Source: Cycas panzhihuaensis
Lineage: Eukaryota; Cycadophyta
Reading direction: 5' to 3'
NCBI GenBank assembly: GCA_023213395.1
Contig: CM041465.1
Coordinates: 128,595,741-128,659,740, forward strand
Length of the DNA: 64,000 bases
Part shown: positions 37,601 to 49,922 of the stretch, one piece after another
How positions within the stretch are numbered: the stretch's first letter is position 1
Layout: every line of letters begins with the position of its first letter
Notes under the pieces: model-generated
Told to the model about the DNA's origin: nothing
What the model saw: only the letters and a program-made list of their open reading frames with translations
The model's database searches: none
Made by a program: the position numbers and the translations under genes

Positions 37601-38808
37601 GAAGGTGAATGGAATGAAGTAATTTTGTCTATACCTAAAATCTGAACAGACTCATTGTTGTCAAAGGTCACTGATTAATCCCTTCCTTCTTTGATGTCAT
37701 AGAGGAGTTTTTCACTTCTTGTCATATGACGAGATGCCCCTGAAACGATGATCCATGTTTGATCAACATTTGAAATGTGATAAGCACAAAAAAGGTTATC
37801 CTCATATGTAAATTGATTTGAGTGGCGTTGATTGCCACCTCTGAACCCCCCCTTCCTCTTTGATCTCCTTGATAAGCACCTCGATTTGGTCGAGGGGGTT
37901 GTTGTTCTTTATTCTTTGGAAATGTTGCTCTTCTTGGGCGCTAATGAGGTTACTGCTACCTCTACTACTATTGACGTGGCTGCTGCTGCTGTCTAGATTG
38001 TTGGAGATCGGCTTGCTTCTTTCGACATTCTGAAGCTATGTGGCCAACTTTGCCACAATAATGATAGATAACATTGGTTTTTGATGAGCCAATGTTCATG
38101 TTCCCAAATTGCTTCGTGAGTGAAGGTTTGGGACCTTGTTTGGCCTTTAACTTGGCCGTAAATGCTCCTAACGTGGATGGATCCTCATCTTCCCTTAGGT
38201 AGATTTGCTCCTCCTGAAGTAATAAACTTTCAAGTTGATTGAAAGTTAATGTTGAAAGTGAGCCATCTCGAGTAAGGGATGAAATGAATCCATTATAGTC
38301 GTTAGGTAATGCATGCACAATTGTTGTTACAAGCTCATCTCTGGAAGTTGGTTTGCCTAATGTATTCAACTTATTACAAATCTCTTTGATGGAAGAAAAA
38401 AATGCCGACATAGGCTTTACAAATTTTGAAGAGTAAAGTTTGGCTTTAACCATCATAATGCGAGTTTCATCTCATTTTTCATACAACAAGGACAGTGTCC
38501 CAAGCTTCCTTAGAAGTTTTTGCACACACAATATTTTGATCAACACGTACATCAATAATCATATGTAAAAAGGCCAAGGCAATTTCATCCTTGGATTCTC
38601 AAGCAACAACAGAAATTGGATCTAGATGGATGACAATATTTTCATTAGTCTCACTTCGCACAAGCATAGGTTGGGGGATCTTTTCAGAAACATATTCCCA
38701 AAACTCATTCATTATCAAGAGATTTTGAGTTTGCCTTTTCCATTCTTGATAATTATCTTGTCTAGTTAATTTTATGGTACATGCATTGAGCATGTTTAAA
38801 ACATCCAT
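34620..38808 (-). pseudogene. Element E gag-pol
   Basis: Gag (38808-37968) begins MDVLNMLNACTIKLTRQDNY and ends with a knuckle YHYCGKVGHIASEC, in which the first Cys is Tyr. The protease box near 37740 is WIIVSGASRHMT, with catalytic Asp now Val. Integrase has the GAG-pre-integrase end CLCEACIMGTHH, FIDDFSHKVWVYF (37080-37045) and LKSDNGGEFTSKEF. The catalytic-Glu position (usually GVAER) reads RVSKRMNRTL near 36845. RT (36196-35378) keeps ILYVDDLVITEND near 35570. RNase H runs to about 34630. Compared with element H the frame shifts at least three times (around 38500, 37900 and 36350), so E is more decayed. Confidence 0.88.
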
Positions 38809-40883
38809 GTTTAAGTTGTAAAACTCTTGAAGCTAGCAGGTGAACTTGGAAACTCTAAGCTTTTGTTGCTTAAGTTCCACCTTCTAACAAGTCAATAGTC
38901 CAAATCTTACAAGAAGATCCAACAATTGAATGGAATGATAAGGGGTGGAGGACTAGGCTATAGAGTTGGTCCAACCCTGATTTATAAAGGAGATCCAACG
39001 ATTGACCAAGTCAAATCTAGAACAAGGCAGGTAGGGTTGATCTGCATGGATGTACCGTGCTTTCCCTGGGATTCACAGCCCCAATAACACTCTTTTCGAA
39101 CCTCCTTTTCCTCAAGAAACCTTAATTGTCGTGCATTGACTGTATAGTCCGCTGGTCCCCTAAGGGATGCACCAAGCTTAAGGTTATTTCAGAGGCGAGG
39201 ATTAACCTTTTTTGAGCATCTCCCACCAAATTTTAAAGTCACTTTTTAAAGATGTTTAAGTTGACTTTAGATGAATTTTACTTGGTAGATGTATGTTATA
39301 AAAAATGCTTTATAAAACAGCTTACATTGAGCTTCAAAATGAAGCAATGAAGTACATTATGAAATAACACAAGTGTGTTTACAAAGGCATTTTAAAAATT
39401 GAACGAAGTGCTTAAAGAAACCAAGTAAAAAGTAAGCTTCCTGCTTAATGTGATGTAGCAGGTGGGTTCGTTTTTAATAGAAAATGATCAACTTGAAGAT
39501 GAAAAAGAGTCACTTGCAAATGTAGACACCAACGACCAAGTGTTAGGACTTTAAATAGTCCTAACCAGCCAAGAAAAAAGAGTGTTTTTTTATTAAAAAA
39601 GTGAATTTTGACTAGGGCATTAGGTCACCACGCAGGGAGCCTTAGAAAATCACTTAAATAAGTGAAAATTTTCACTTTTACAGTAATGATGATGCAAAAA
39701 ATCACTTAAAGTGAGTGAAATAACATAAGTGTAGAATTTTCTAAGTGTTAATTAACTTAGAATGTTACAAAAGGCTAAATTTACTTAAAAAGTGATTTAA
39801 AAAAGCGCTTAAAATCACTTTAAAGAATAAAACTTTATAATTTAACTTTATCAAAAAGAGAATATTCAAAGAATATTCTAAATGTTATAAAGTAAGGTAG
39901 AGTTTATAATGTTTAGAAATCAAAATTTTTGAAAAAAATCGAAATTGCGCAGGCTGCGCATCTCCGTGGAGGTTGAATTGTTTCGTATGACCTCCACAGT
40001 GCACCAAATGACTTGAAAATTCAGGTGAGCCTTTGTCTCAGGTCAAAGATGCTTCACCTTGATTTTTGCGGTGATTGATAGTTTGCAGAGAGAGATTTCA
40101 TTAGTTGATGGATTTATATGGGCGCACGGCTGTGGAGTACAAAATGGCTGCCATACAGTTATTTAGGGTTTAAAACCCATTGCTGCAACTTCAAGAGTGT
40201 TCTTCTATAGTAGCAGCACCTGTAGATATCATCGGACATAGGGCAACTAGCAAATTCAAGAAGAAACAAACAATTTTTGTTAAGAAAATTTGCTTTGCAA
40301 GTTAAAGAATGGCCCAGAACAGTGAAAACTTCCTTGCATATCAGGTGCAGACTGAATGGAGTGAAGGAGGGATTGATTTCCAATAAGAAACACATACAAA
40401 CTCTTGAGATTTGCCTTACTTTTGCAGAAATTAATTTTTTCTAGAGAAAAAATCAAAGAAAATCACTATTTTTGAAGTAAAATCACTGAAAATAGTAATA
40501 AATCCGCCCAACATTGTTAGAAAATTGTAACAAATTAGTTGCAGGTCATAAATGAGAATCAAAAGAGTGATTTATAGTAAAAAATTAGTCAGATCTTTTA
40601 GATCTACTCTTTTCCCTGTAGAAAATAATTTTTTCTAAAAAAAAAAAAAAAAGGAAAAATCACTATTTTTTGATAACAATGAGTGTTGCACCCTGCAAGA
40701 ATGTTTGGAAAAATTTCAAACCTTGAAATGAGCTTGCTCCAGCCTTCAAGTAGCTTTAATAAAGTTTGGATCTATTGAAAAATAGGACGAACAAGCCTCG
40801 GATTGCCTTCGGAGTGCGAAGGTCGTCACTAAGGGTTTGTAAACCCTAATAGGAAACTAGAGCAGAAAAAGGGCACCTTTCTG
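38809..40883 (-). other. Element E long leader
   Basis: About 2 kb lies between primer site and gag, without a gene. It is littered with CACTT/AAGTGA-type short motifs (densest at 39200-39860) and shares with element H the segment reading GGCTCCCTGCGTGGTGACCT on the element strand (about 39620-39645). Confidence 0.6.
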
Positions 40884-40897
40884 TTGCTTCGATACCA
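40884..40897 (-). promoter_or_regulatory. Primer-binding site of element E
   Basis: On the minus strand TGGTATCGAAGCAA follows the 5' LTR after two T bases. It is close to the iMet primer TGGTATCAGAGC, and element H carries the perfect version. Confidence 0.75.
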
Positions 40898-40899
40898 AA

Positions 40900-41454
40900 T
40901 GTTAGAAATGGCTTAAAGCCTACAATAACTAGGATCAAGAAAGGAGTACTAATCTTGCTCTATAATGAAGATGATTAACATCAATATTGAAAGCTATTCA
41001 AATAAGCAAGAATGAACTAGAAAGCATGAAAGAGCATGAGCAAGACAATACCAAGATATGGAGGAGATGAAATTGGTCCAATCTCCAAATGAATAACAGT
41101 TTGATTAGCAAACTGACAGTATAACAATATGACTCACACTTTATATGAGATACATGAGAAATGGTCTTAATATATATAGTTACAGAAGAGACCTAAGGTG
41201 TTGGATGTTTGACAAGTGTCAAAAATCCAAGCTACATCATTTGCATGTAGGACATGTGTCTTTTTGGGCTCTCAAGTGAGCAAAAGTGCATAAGGGTCAT
41301 TTTGACCCTTAAGTCCCAATGTTGTGTCACTAGGAAAGAATGTGGGTGTGTACTTTATCACTTAAGTGATAAGCCACCCCATAAAGTACAAAAGTACATA
41401 TAATACATGAATAATAAAGTACATATGCTTAACATGTAAACATAAGGTTTAACA
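40900..41454 (-). repeat. 5' LTR of element E
   Basis: This 555-bp copy of the E LTR contains an ATATATTAAGACC promoter-like region on the minus strand. It is bordered on the right by J sequence beginning GCACC. Confidence 0.92.
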
Positions 41455-42048
41455 GCACCTTCAATTATGCAGACAACGAAGGCTTAGAGGACACCTAAGT
41501 TAAAGGAACCATCTAAGCTAAAGAAGAAGACAGGCTAGAAGGTGGAGTGTGGTTCTATAACCAAGCACCTAATGAAGGAATTGTCGAGACTTCTTTGCAG
41601 CCAATAGAGGATATTTAACTTGCATATCCTTCAAAGGATGCTAAGCATAAGTTATTTGATTCTTCTTTTATTTTGGTGGAGGGATAAGGCAAATTGTAGG
41701 TCCTAAATAAATCTCAAACTAATGACGATCAACATGCTTCCGTCCAATATATTGTAGAGCAAGTCCCTACACAAGATCTAGCATCGTTGGACTTGGGCAT
41801 GTTCCCTATGGAAGCTTTCTAGATGGACGCCCTGTCAATTGACTTTGTCATTAAAAGGATTGTAGAGGAGGTAGACCTGTCAAATTGGAAGGTTAAAGAA
41901 ATTCCTTAGGATGGTAGCAGGCAGATTGCACAACAAATTATCAACAATGTCGACAATTGTAGATTGAGGATGGCCCCATTGGATTTAGTTATTATTCTTA
42001 TTTGCAAGGAAATTGTAGGTATGTGGGTGAACTTTAGTACTGGAGAAG
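41455..42048 (+). pseudogene. Frame J, part 2
   Basis: This continues the frame interrupted by E. Starting in the target duplication it reads APSIMQTTKA, TPKLKEPSKLKKKTG (basic). After a frame change near 41540 it is open (with TAA/TAG at Gln-like positions) to 42048: EGGVWFYNQAPNEGIVETSL, SKDAKHKLFDSSFILVEG, YIVEQVPTQDLASLDLGMFP, VIKRIVEEVDLSNWKVKEIP, MAPLDLVIILICKEIVGMWV. No known domain is recognised. The composition shifts from basic to mixed alpha-helical. Element F interrupts it after VNFSTGE. Confidence 0.5.
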
Positions 42049-42319
42049 TGTGGTGATCCAAATGGGCCAACCACAAAGACTAAGGAATGCTTGGGCAATC
42101 AGAGGGGGCTAGTCTCTAAGTTTACACACAAGATGCCTTAAAAGGGAGTTTGAAGATGAATATTAAATTGAATAACTGATGATATAAAGCAATAATGGCC
42201 TATACACATATATACATGTATTGTGACCTTATATATAAAAGGGTATGACCCATTGACGTACCGTTTAATAATTAAACATTAACTTGTTAAGATAAAGATA
42301 CTTGATTAGTTACATAACA
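42049..42319 (-). repeat. 3' LTR of element F
   Basis: On the minus strand this LTR begins TGTTATGTAACTAATC, directly after the polypurine tract AAGGAGAGGA (42324-42334), and contains TTTTATATATAAGG, a probable TATA region. Confidence 0.88.
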
Positions 42320-42339
42320 ATACTCCTCTCCTTAAAATG

Positions 42340-44239
42340 CTTTGCCCTCAAATCGTCCTTAATATTGGATAATGTTCATAAAATTCATTGGATTCCCAAG
42401 AAGCATCCTTAAGTGGTAAATTTTTCCACTTAACCAAGTACTCTAGAATTTGTCTTGAACGTAAATTTTTTATTCGTGAATCTAAAATCGCTTCTAGAAT
42501 TAAGATTAATTTCCCTTCATCATTGGTTTCTAGTATTATTGTTTGTTGCAATATTTTGTCCCCTATCTTTCGCTTAAGGTAGGACACATGGAAGATGTTG
42601 TGAATCCTTCCCTTGTTAGGCAAGAGTAATGTGTAAGCAACCTCATGAATTTTTTGTTGAATTTGATAAGGTCCATAGAATTTTGGAGCAAGTTTTCTTT
42701 GGTTGGAATTCTTAAGGGATGTTTGTTTATAGGGTTGGAGTTTAATCTCCTGCTTGAAAATTCCTGTCAAATTTGTGTCAATCTTCTTGTATTTTCATCT
42801 TACGGTGGGCTAATTCCATTGGTTCCTTGAGAATTAGTATGTTTTTACGTGATTGTTGTAAGAAGTCTTGTACCGCTAGAACCTTATTGTATAGTCTTGT
42901 AAAGATGGGGGGTTGTATCCATACAATGCCGTAAAGGGGTCATCTTAATGGAAGTATGGAATGTTGTGTTATGCCACCATTCAACTAGGTAAAGCCATTG
43001 ATGCCATTGGCTTGGTTTTTCAAAGACGAAACTTTGCAAATATTCTTCTAAACATTTATTAACTATCTCTATTTGACTATCTGTTTGCATGTGACATGTT
43101 GTACTCATTGTTAATCTTGTGCCTACTTACTTAAATAACTCCTTCCAAAAATTATTTGTAAATTTTGGATCATAATCACTGGCAATAACTTTCAGAAATC
43201 CATGAAGTCAAAAAATAGATTTCATAAAAACACTTGTAATTTGTCTTATATTGAAGGTTGATTGGATTCCTACAAAGTGAGCATATTTAGTTAATCTATC
43301 CATGACCACAAAAATGTTCTCTCTTCCTTCTAATTTTGGAAGTCCAATTATGAAATTCATCAATATTTCTTCCCACTTTTGTTTGGTACATGGAAGGGTT
43401 GTAGGAGGCCAGGAATGGCTACATTCTCATATAAATGATTCCCATTTTAACAAGTTAGTTAAGGGGGTTGCGATGTGGGCATAGTTTTTAATAAATCCTA
43501 TATAGTAGCCTATTAATCCTAAGAATCTTCGTAATTTGGAGACACTTTTCGGGGTTGGCCAATCTAGAATGGCTTTGATTTTTCTTGGGTCCATTTTGAC
43601 TCCTTGAGCTGATATAATATGCCCCAAGTATTCTATCTCCTATTTCCCAAACATACATTTGTATTTCTTAGCATAGAACTCATTTTTTCTTAAGGTTTCA
43701 AAATTTGAAGAAAAAATGACAAGGTTTTCAAAACCTTGTCAACATGTAACGGGTGCTTGTCCCAACAGTGACTGTATACTAAAATGTGTTCAAAGAAGAT
43801 GAGCACAAATCTTCTCAACCATGGTTGAAAGGTTTTGTTCATGATTGCTTGGTGTTTTGTTGGGGCATTTGTTAGGCTGAAGGACGTGACATTGAATTCA
43901 TAATGATCCATATGAGTGTGAAAAGTTATTTTTGGAATATCTTTAGTAGGAATACATATTTGATAGTATCCAGATTATAAATCAAGTTTAGTGAAATATT
44001 TAGCTCCATGAAGTTCACCCAAGTTTGTCAATTCTTGGAATAGGAAAACTATTCTTAATAGTTATTTTGTTCAGCATACGAAAATCTACACACATACAAA
44101 AACAACTGTCTTTTTTACTTACTAGGACTATGGGCACTGCATATGGGCTTTTACTAGGTAATATGGCTCTAATTTTTAATGGATCCTGAATAATTCTTTC
44201 AATTTCATTCTTGTGACGATAGGGATGTTGGTATGGCTT
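42340..44239 (-). pseudogene. Element F pol, 3' part: RT, deleted RNase H, integrase, chromodomain
   Basis: RT continues at 44299-44015 (KKDSCFCMCVDFRMLNKI) and 43911-43690 (YEFNVTSFSLTNAP; the catalytic box is FFEHILVYS, so the Asp-Asp pair is lost). MGHIISAQGVKMDPRKIKAI, FLGLIGYY and LTNLLKWESF follow at 43627-43430. The next recognisable sequence is already the segment before the integrase core (IPGLLQPFHVPN), so RNase H and the zinc-binding region are missing, probably by one deletion. Integrase resumes with MQTDSQIEIVNKCLEEYL (43090-43040, catalytic Glu kept), GPYQIQQK and NIFHVSYLKRK. A chromodomain (ILEYLVKWKNLPLKDASWES) lies at 42430-42370. Confidence 0.8.
44224..44239. repeat. Left copy of the LINE G target-site duplication
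   Basis: GATGTTGGTATGGCTT occurs here and identically at 50399-50414. It is followed by the poly-T run that represents the LINE poly-A tail on the opposite strand. Confidence 0.93.
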
Positions 44240-44407
44240 TTTTTTTAATTTGATAAGGTACAATACAATTAAATGTGGGTTTGAAGAACAGGCTCCCACA
44301 ACCTAGTACATCAAAAATGTAATAAAATCCACAGCATGAGGGACCGTGACACCCCCACGGCCTAGGGAAAATCTATAAGCTAAAAAGTGCCAGAACAAGC
44401 CCCATGA

Positions 44408-47400
44408 CTAGCTATCACAATGACTCTCAGACTCAACCAGTCTCATAAGTTCCTCGGGTAAATCCTTTCTCCAAACAAAAGATCTCCTGTTTCTAACCCC
44501 CCAGTTTGCCAGTAGGTCAACCGCCTTATTACCTTCCCTGAAGGTATGGCAGATCTGATCGTCCGCCAGATCCTTTAGAACATCCTGAGCATCCTCGATC
44601 ATCGGCTGAAATCTCCAGTCGGAAACTGCTATGCCTTTCAACTGATTTATTACGTTCTGAGAATCCCCCTCTATGATTACCTTGGAGAGGCCCCCTTCCA
44701 AGGCAAGGTTCACAGCTTTGAGCATAGCAGCAGTCTCAGCAAAATAGTTCGTTTGATGGCCATAGTAATCTGCAAAGGCCCAAATGAAGTTGCCTTTGGC
44801 ATCTCTACAAATGCCACCACTTCCAGCTTCCCCAGGGTTGCCTTTCGAAGCTCCATCAAAATTTGTTTTAAACCAGTGTTCCTCCGGGGGAAACCAATGA
44901 CATGTTCTTGTGATCCCTTCCGAGAAATTTGGTTTTATATCCCATATGCGCAGGATCTTGCCTTCAATAGGCACCGACCGCTTCTCATCCGAACTTTTAA
45001 TATTTTCCTTGACCTCAGTGCATATGACATTAAAAATAGACTTCGGGTCCATCTGTTTGTCCCGAAAAATCCTTTTGTTTCTTTCCTTCCATATATTCCA
45101 AGACAACACCAGGAGAGAATTTTTCCATGCTCTACCCAAGGCGATACTTCTAAATGGACTATGCCATGTCTGCCATTGATCTACAATATTCCTGGAGAGG
45201 ACCCACTCCACCTTGAAAAGATCGAGGAGATATCTTCAAACCTCACCAGTGAAGGCGCATCGAAGAAAGATATGATCTACAGATTCCTCCTCGGAGTGAC
45301 ATAGGGAACACCTATTTTTCAGCTAGTACCCTCTCCTCATGAGATTGTCCACCGTAAGGATACTATTTCTAAGGCAAGTCCACCAAAAGATGGTGATTTT
45401 AGGGGTAAGCTTCAGTTTCCAAACACCATCTAAGAGTTCATTCTTCTGGTCCCCTCTGTCTAGACAAAGGTGAAGATAGCCTTGGTTCGCTGAGTATTCC
45501 CCATTTTGCGAAGTAGCCCAAACGACCGAGTCAGCTCTGCTCATTTTGGAGATATAACACTTGCTAAGGATCTCATTTAGTTTGGCGACCCGTTCTTGAG
45601 GGAACGGTTCCTCCTGGAGTTCCTCAAAATTCCTCCATCTCTTGCTTTTGCCCCTCCCAATCAAGTAGTCCTTAACATAGGCATCGTAAAGTCTCTAGCA
45701 AGGGGCCTGGAGGGGGGCAAGCTCGGGGTAGTCCCTAAGGCTTGATGAGCTACACCAAACATCCTCCCATAATTTTATGGAATTCCCATCCCCCAAATTC
45801 CACTTCAATCTAGCTTTCACCAAAGGCCTGGTAGTGAGGATGCTTCTCCAGATAGCGGAACCAGCTGGGGGAACAAAATTCCCAAGGAAAGAGCTGCCTG
45901 TAAGTACTTTTGAGATATGATATTTCCCCATAAGCCCCCACAGCCTTTCACAAGCCTCCACTGAAGCTTAGTCGCAAGAGCTAAGTTGAAGATATGAGTT
46001 TTTCTAAGGTTTAAACCCCCGGCCCATTTCGGCATACAGACCTTGTTCCAGTTTACCAAGTGAATTCTATCCCTCTCTTCTGTCCCAGACCAGAGAAATC
46101 TTTTCTAGATGGACTCTAGCACCATGGAGACCCCAGACAGAATTTTGAATAAAGACATCTAGTATACCAGGATGCTTTGTAATGAAGAGGCCACTAGCTG
46201 GAGCTTACCAGCTTGGCTAAGAAGTGCGCCTTTCCAACCAACCAACTTCCTTTGAATCCGATCAATAAGCGGGTTCCACAGGTTCTTGGACATCTTACCC
46301 ACAAAAAGAGGCATACCAAGGTATGTAGTAGGCAGCTTCTTGATGCCCATATCCAGAATGTCACTGGTCCTTCTTTGAGTGGATCTAGGAGTATTTATAA
46401 AATAAACACTACTTTTGCTCGGATTTACCTTTTGGTTCATGGCCAGTTCGTATCTTCTCAGTTCATCTTTTATCCTGGAGGCCTCCCTGATGGTAGCTTT
46501 CCCCAGAAATAAGTTGTCATCAACGAATTGATGGTGCACAGTATTATCCACCCTAGAGGTTGGACACAGACCTTTAATGAATCCTTGTCTTTTAGCATCC
46601 TCCATGGACCTTCCCAACAATTCGGCTAGGGTTATAAAGAGATATGGAGATAAAGGATTCCCCTATCTCAGACCCCTATAGCCCGGGAAAAATCTGGACG
46701 AAGAACCATTGACAATGACCGAGTATTGGGGGTTAGAGATGCATAACTTCATCCATGACCTCCACTTTTCACTAAACCCAAAAGAGTCCAGGCATTCCAA
46801 CAGACAGTCCCATGAGACCCTGTCGAAAGCCTTTGAAAGGTCGATTTTTATGAGCATAGAAGGCTCCTTTCTCTCCATTGCTGAGTGTAAGGTTTCGTGA
46901 ACCACAATAATGCCATCGGTGATCTGTCTCCCATGCACAAAACCATCCTGATTTTGGGATATTATATTGGGGATGATCCCTTTCAGTCTATTGGCTAGCA
47001 CTTTGGCTAGGATCTTGTATTTTACATTGCAGAGGCTAATGGGACGAAAATCCTCGATTCTCTTAGCACCTTCCCTTTTTGGTATGAGGACCAAGAAGGT
47101 AGCTTGCCATTCTTATAGGATCTTTTGATTCAGGTAGAATTCTTGAAGGGCTTCCATAAGGTCTTCCTTAATTATATCCCAAAATTCCTGAAAGAAACCA
47201 GGAGGAAACCCGTCCGGGCCAGGGGCCTTATCCTGCTTCATTCCAAACACAGCTTTCTTAACCTCCTCCTGGGTGAAAGGAGCAGTCAGTGAAGTATTTT
47301 GAGCCTCATTGATCAAGCAAGGGATGGACCTCATAAGCGACTCACGAGCCTCCCTTTCCTCACCCTACGGAGCGGAGAATAGGTCCTTAAAGTAATTGCT

Positions 47401-48624
47401 CGCCATGTCCTTAATATCTTGAGTACCTTGCGCAATTGAGCCATCCTCCTTTTGAAGGCCATTAATTCTGTTGATGGTCCTATGCTTGACTGCAGTCATA
47501 TGAAAAAATTTAGTATTCCTGTCCCCTTCGGAAAGCTAGATAGCTCTAGATTTTTGCCTCCAGAAGATTTCTTCTCTGTTGAGCAATTCTTCCAAATTTT
47601 CCACCAAATCTCTTTCTGCTTTATCCAAGTTCAGTGATCTGCCCTCATCCTGTATCCTGTTCTCGATTTCTTTCAGGTCTTTGATAGTTTGGTCCTTAAG
47701 GACATGGATATTTTGGAAATTTTCTTTGTTCCAAACTTTCACCTGCCTTTTTACCCAGCCAAGTTTTTTCGAGAATTTGTACATTGCATGCCCCTGGATA
47801 GGGACTTCCCACCATTCCTCCACCTTTTTCCTAAGATCTGGATGTCTGGTCCACATCATTTCAAATTTGAAAGGAGAACCTTTATGCTTTTCCATATCAG
47901 AAAAAGAGAGCTGAAGAGGGGAGTGGTCAGATCTAATTTTAGGGAGAGCCTCTAGGGCGAAATCCATGAAGCACCTAACCCAATCATAGTTAACCAAGAC
48001 TCTATCTAATTTAATCTGAATGAGATGGCTACCCAGTCTTCTATTAGACCAAGTAAAGGAAGCCCCTCCCAACTTTACGTCCGCGAGACCCCCCCTCTGC
48101 ATAAAGTAGCCAAGATCGTGCATACTGCTTGTCCAACCTTCCTGACCTCCCTTCTTGTTCCCCGGGCAAAGAGTCATATTAAAATCACCAACAACCAGCC
48201 AAGGAGCCCCACAATTGCCGTGGGCTTCCAAAATCCTTTCCCAAAGCCCCTTTCTATCCTCATAATTGTTTGGGGCATAGACATTTGTGGCCAACCATTT
48301 TGTGTTATTCCTTCTGCTAGTTAGCCAAATGGATAGAAAGGAATCCTCCACCACACAAGGCTCCCCAATACATTCATCTAGGTTCCACATCACCATGAGA
48401 CCTCCCATCCCTTGGTTGTTGCCAACGCCTTTACCTTCCGCTTTTTTCCAGATTTTGGTCATAGCGCTTTGGCTATTTTCCAAATTTAGTTTTGTTTTTT
48501 GTAGAAATATAAGGTCAGGGAGTTCCCTTTTTCGCGGGTCTCTTATAATCCTTTGTTTAGATGGGGCATTCAAGCCCCTGACATTCCACGAGATTAATTT
48601 CATCTCTTCTTTCTTTGCTTCCAT
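44408..48624 (-). pseudogene. LINE G ORF2: endonuclease, RT, zinc motif, RNase H
   Basis: The endonuclease (48624-47900) has WNVRGLNAPSKQ, FLQKTKLN (catalytic Glu of LQETKL replaced by Lys), VGDFNM and SDHSPLQL. RT (47334-46159) has KQDKAPGPDGFPPGFFQ, FRPISLCNVKYKILAKVLANR, DLSKAFDRVSW and QFVDDNLFL (FADD-type box with both Asp kept). A CSLCHSEEESVDHIFLRC zinc motif lies near 45310-45260. The plant-type RNase H (44900-44450) keeps Asp, Glu, Asp, Asp (FDGASKGNPG, AETAAMLKAV, IEGDSQNVI, GNKAVDLLANWG). All frames upstream of about 45900 agree; one frame shift lies between 46059 and 45817. Stops near 47536, 47113, 46663 and 46159 are mostly TAG. The protein is dead through the endonuclease change and the stops. 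Confidence 0.9.
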
Positions 48625-49922
48625 ACCTCTGGTGCCTCCCCTTTGTGCAGGTCATGTCCATCAGATCTGGTTCTTACTCTCGGACCTTCCAAAAAGCCCT
48701 CACTGAGGGTTTTCTGATTACCTTGATCCACCTGGGTAGCTGCTTCTCTTTCCCTGACTAATCTCAGGGGTGGCCTACCAACACGTTTTTCAGAGCCAAC
48801 ATCCAGAAACTTTTTTTGGATCACTTCTTGATGATCCTGGGGAGGGCTCGAAATAGCACTTTCCAAGGCTAATTTCCCCACAACTTCTTCAGTCGGTGCA
48901 ATGAAGGCCTGGGCTTCCTGAACACCAGTGTCTGAGAGGGTATCCTCCAAGTTGGGATCAAGCCCAGAGTCCTTACCACCAAGCACATCTAGGTGGGCTT
49001 CACCTTTCCTCGTTGGAGACCCCTCACCATTCCTCTTTGGAGACCCCTCACCTTGTACCTCAAGGTGCTCAACTTGCCCCTCTGAAGCCCCCTTAGAGTG
49101 GGCCAACTCCTGAGGTTCTGCTGACTTCTCATTCGGTTCCCAATTTTCATTTTGATTTTCTGTTTTATTTTCTTCCTCTATTTGCCACTCACCTGGGCAT
49201 TTCTGAGGTAAATGACCGATCCTCCTACAAAGGGAACATCTAAAGTTTTCCATCTCGTAAATCAACGATTGGGCCTAGCTCCGGTCCTCCATATCCATCC
49301 AAATCTCCTTGAGAAGGGGTTTGTCAATCCTAGTTAAGGCACAAATCCTGGCGTTGATAAGCTTGCTTTTATTCCTGGTCGCTGAGTCCACTGCTAAGAG
49401 GGGACCTACAGCTTTCGCCATGCCCTTAAAGACTTCCATGTTCCCATGATGTAATGGAAGACTAGGAAGCTGAATCCAAATAGGAGTTTGCTTGACCATA
49501 GGAACTGACCGGTCAAAATCCCTGTACCACTTTTCCAGGATTAGGGCCTTCCTCCCAAACATCCAGGGGCCCCTTAGGAGTATGCTTGTCATGTCAGTCT
49601 GGGAAGCGAATTTAAACAGGACACAGCCTTTCGACATTGCTATAACTTCCACGTTCCCCACTGTCTTCCATTTGTCCCTGGTCCACTTTCTAATAGATTC
49701 CAAACCTGGTCTAGGACCATAGAACCTACCAACTAGACAGTTATCCCAAAGTTTCTCTGTTCTCTCTACCGACTTTTGAGGGATTTTCAATCTAACTTTG
49801 TTGTCTTGAATGATGGGGGTTAGGTCATATTCTTCCACTTCCCCAGATCTTAGGATTTCTAGGTAGCATTTACCTTGAGGAGGATTATGCATCTGGTTAA
49901 GAACTGTATGATCGTTTTCCAT
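48600..49922 (-). pseudogene. LINE G ORF1: nucleic-acid-binding protein with zinc knuckle
   Basis: A single frame of about 440 codons is broken by one TAG (about 49274). The N-terminal part (LWDNCLVGRFYGPRPGLE, GCVLFKFASQTDM, LLRGPWMFGRKALILEKW, PIWIQLPSLPLHH) is the DUF4283-type domain common to plant LINE ORF1 proteins. After the TAG the same frame gives the knuckle CSLCRRIGHLPQKC (about 49240-49200), then a Pro/Glu/Gly-rich tail with a repeated EGSPxRxGE unit (about 49050). ORF1 ends at 48600, 25 nt inside ORF2, so ORF2 would need reinitiation or similar for translation. Confidence 0.85.

Larger units (their letters stand above)
34047..41454 (-). mobile_element. Element E: full-length Ty1/copia, nested in frame J
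   Basis: LTRs at 34047-34599 (3') and 40900-41454 (5') share the ends TGTTAAACC...TTTCTAACA on the minus strand. The interior holds PBS, a leader of about 2 kb, gag, protease, integrase, RT and RNase H in copia order. The flanking pentamers GTACT and GCACC differ by two C/T transitions and look like an eroded target duplication. The J frame resumes on the other side. The LTRs differ at about 35 positions by eye (about 6%). It belongs to the same family as element H. Confidence 0.92.

Noticed and set aside
44753-45304. A 183-codon plus-strand open frame
   Set aside because: It is the antisense shadow of the RNase H part of LINE ORF2, which has clear domain motifs on the minus strand.
47579-48706. 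Plus-strand open frames of 88-139 codons over the LINE endonuclease
   Set aside because: They are antisense shadows of ORF2; no independent motif.
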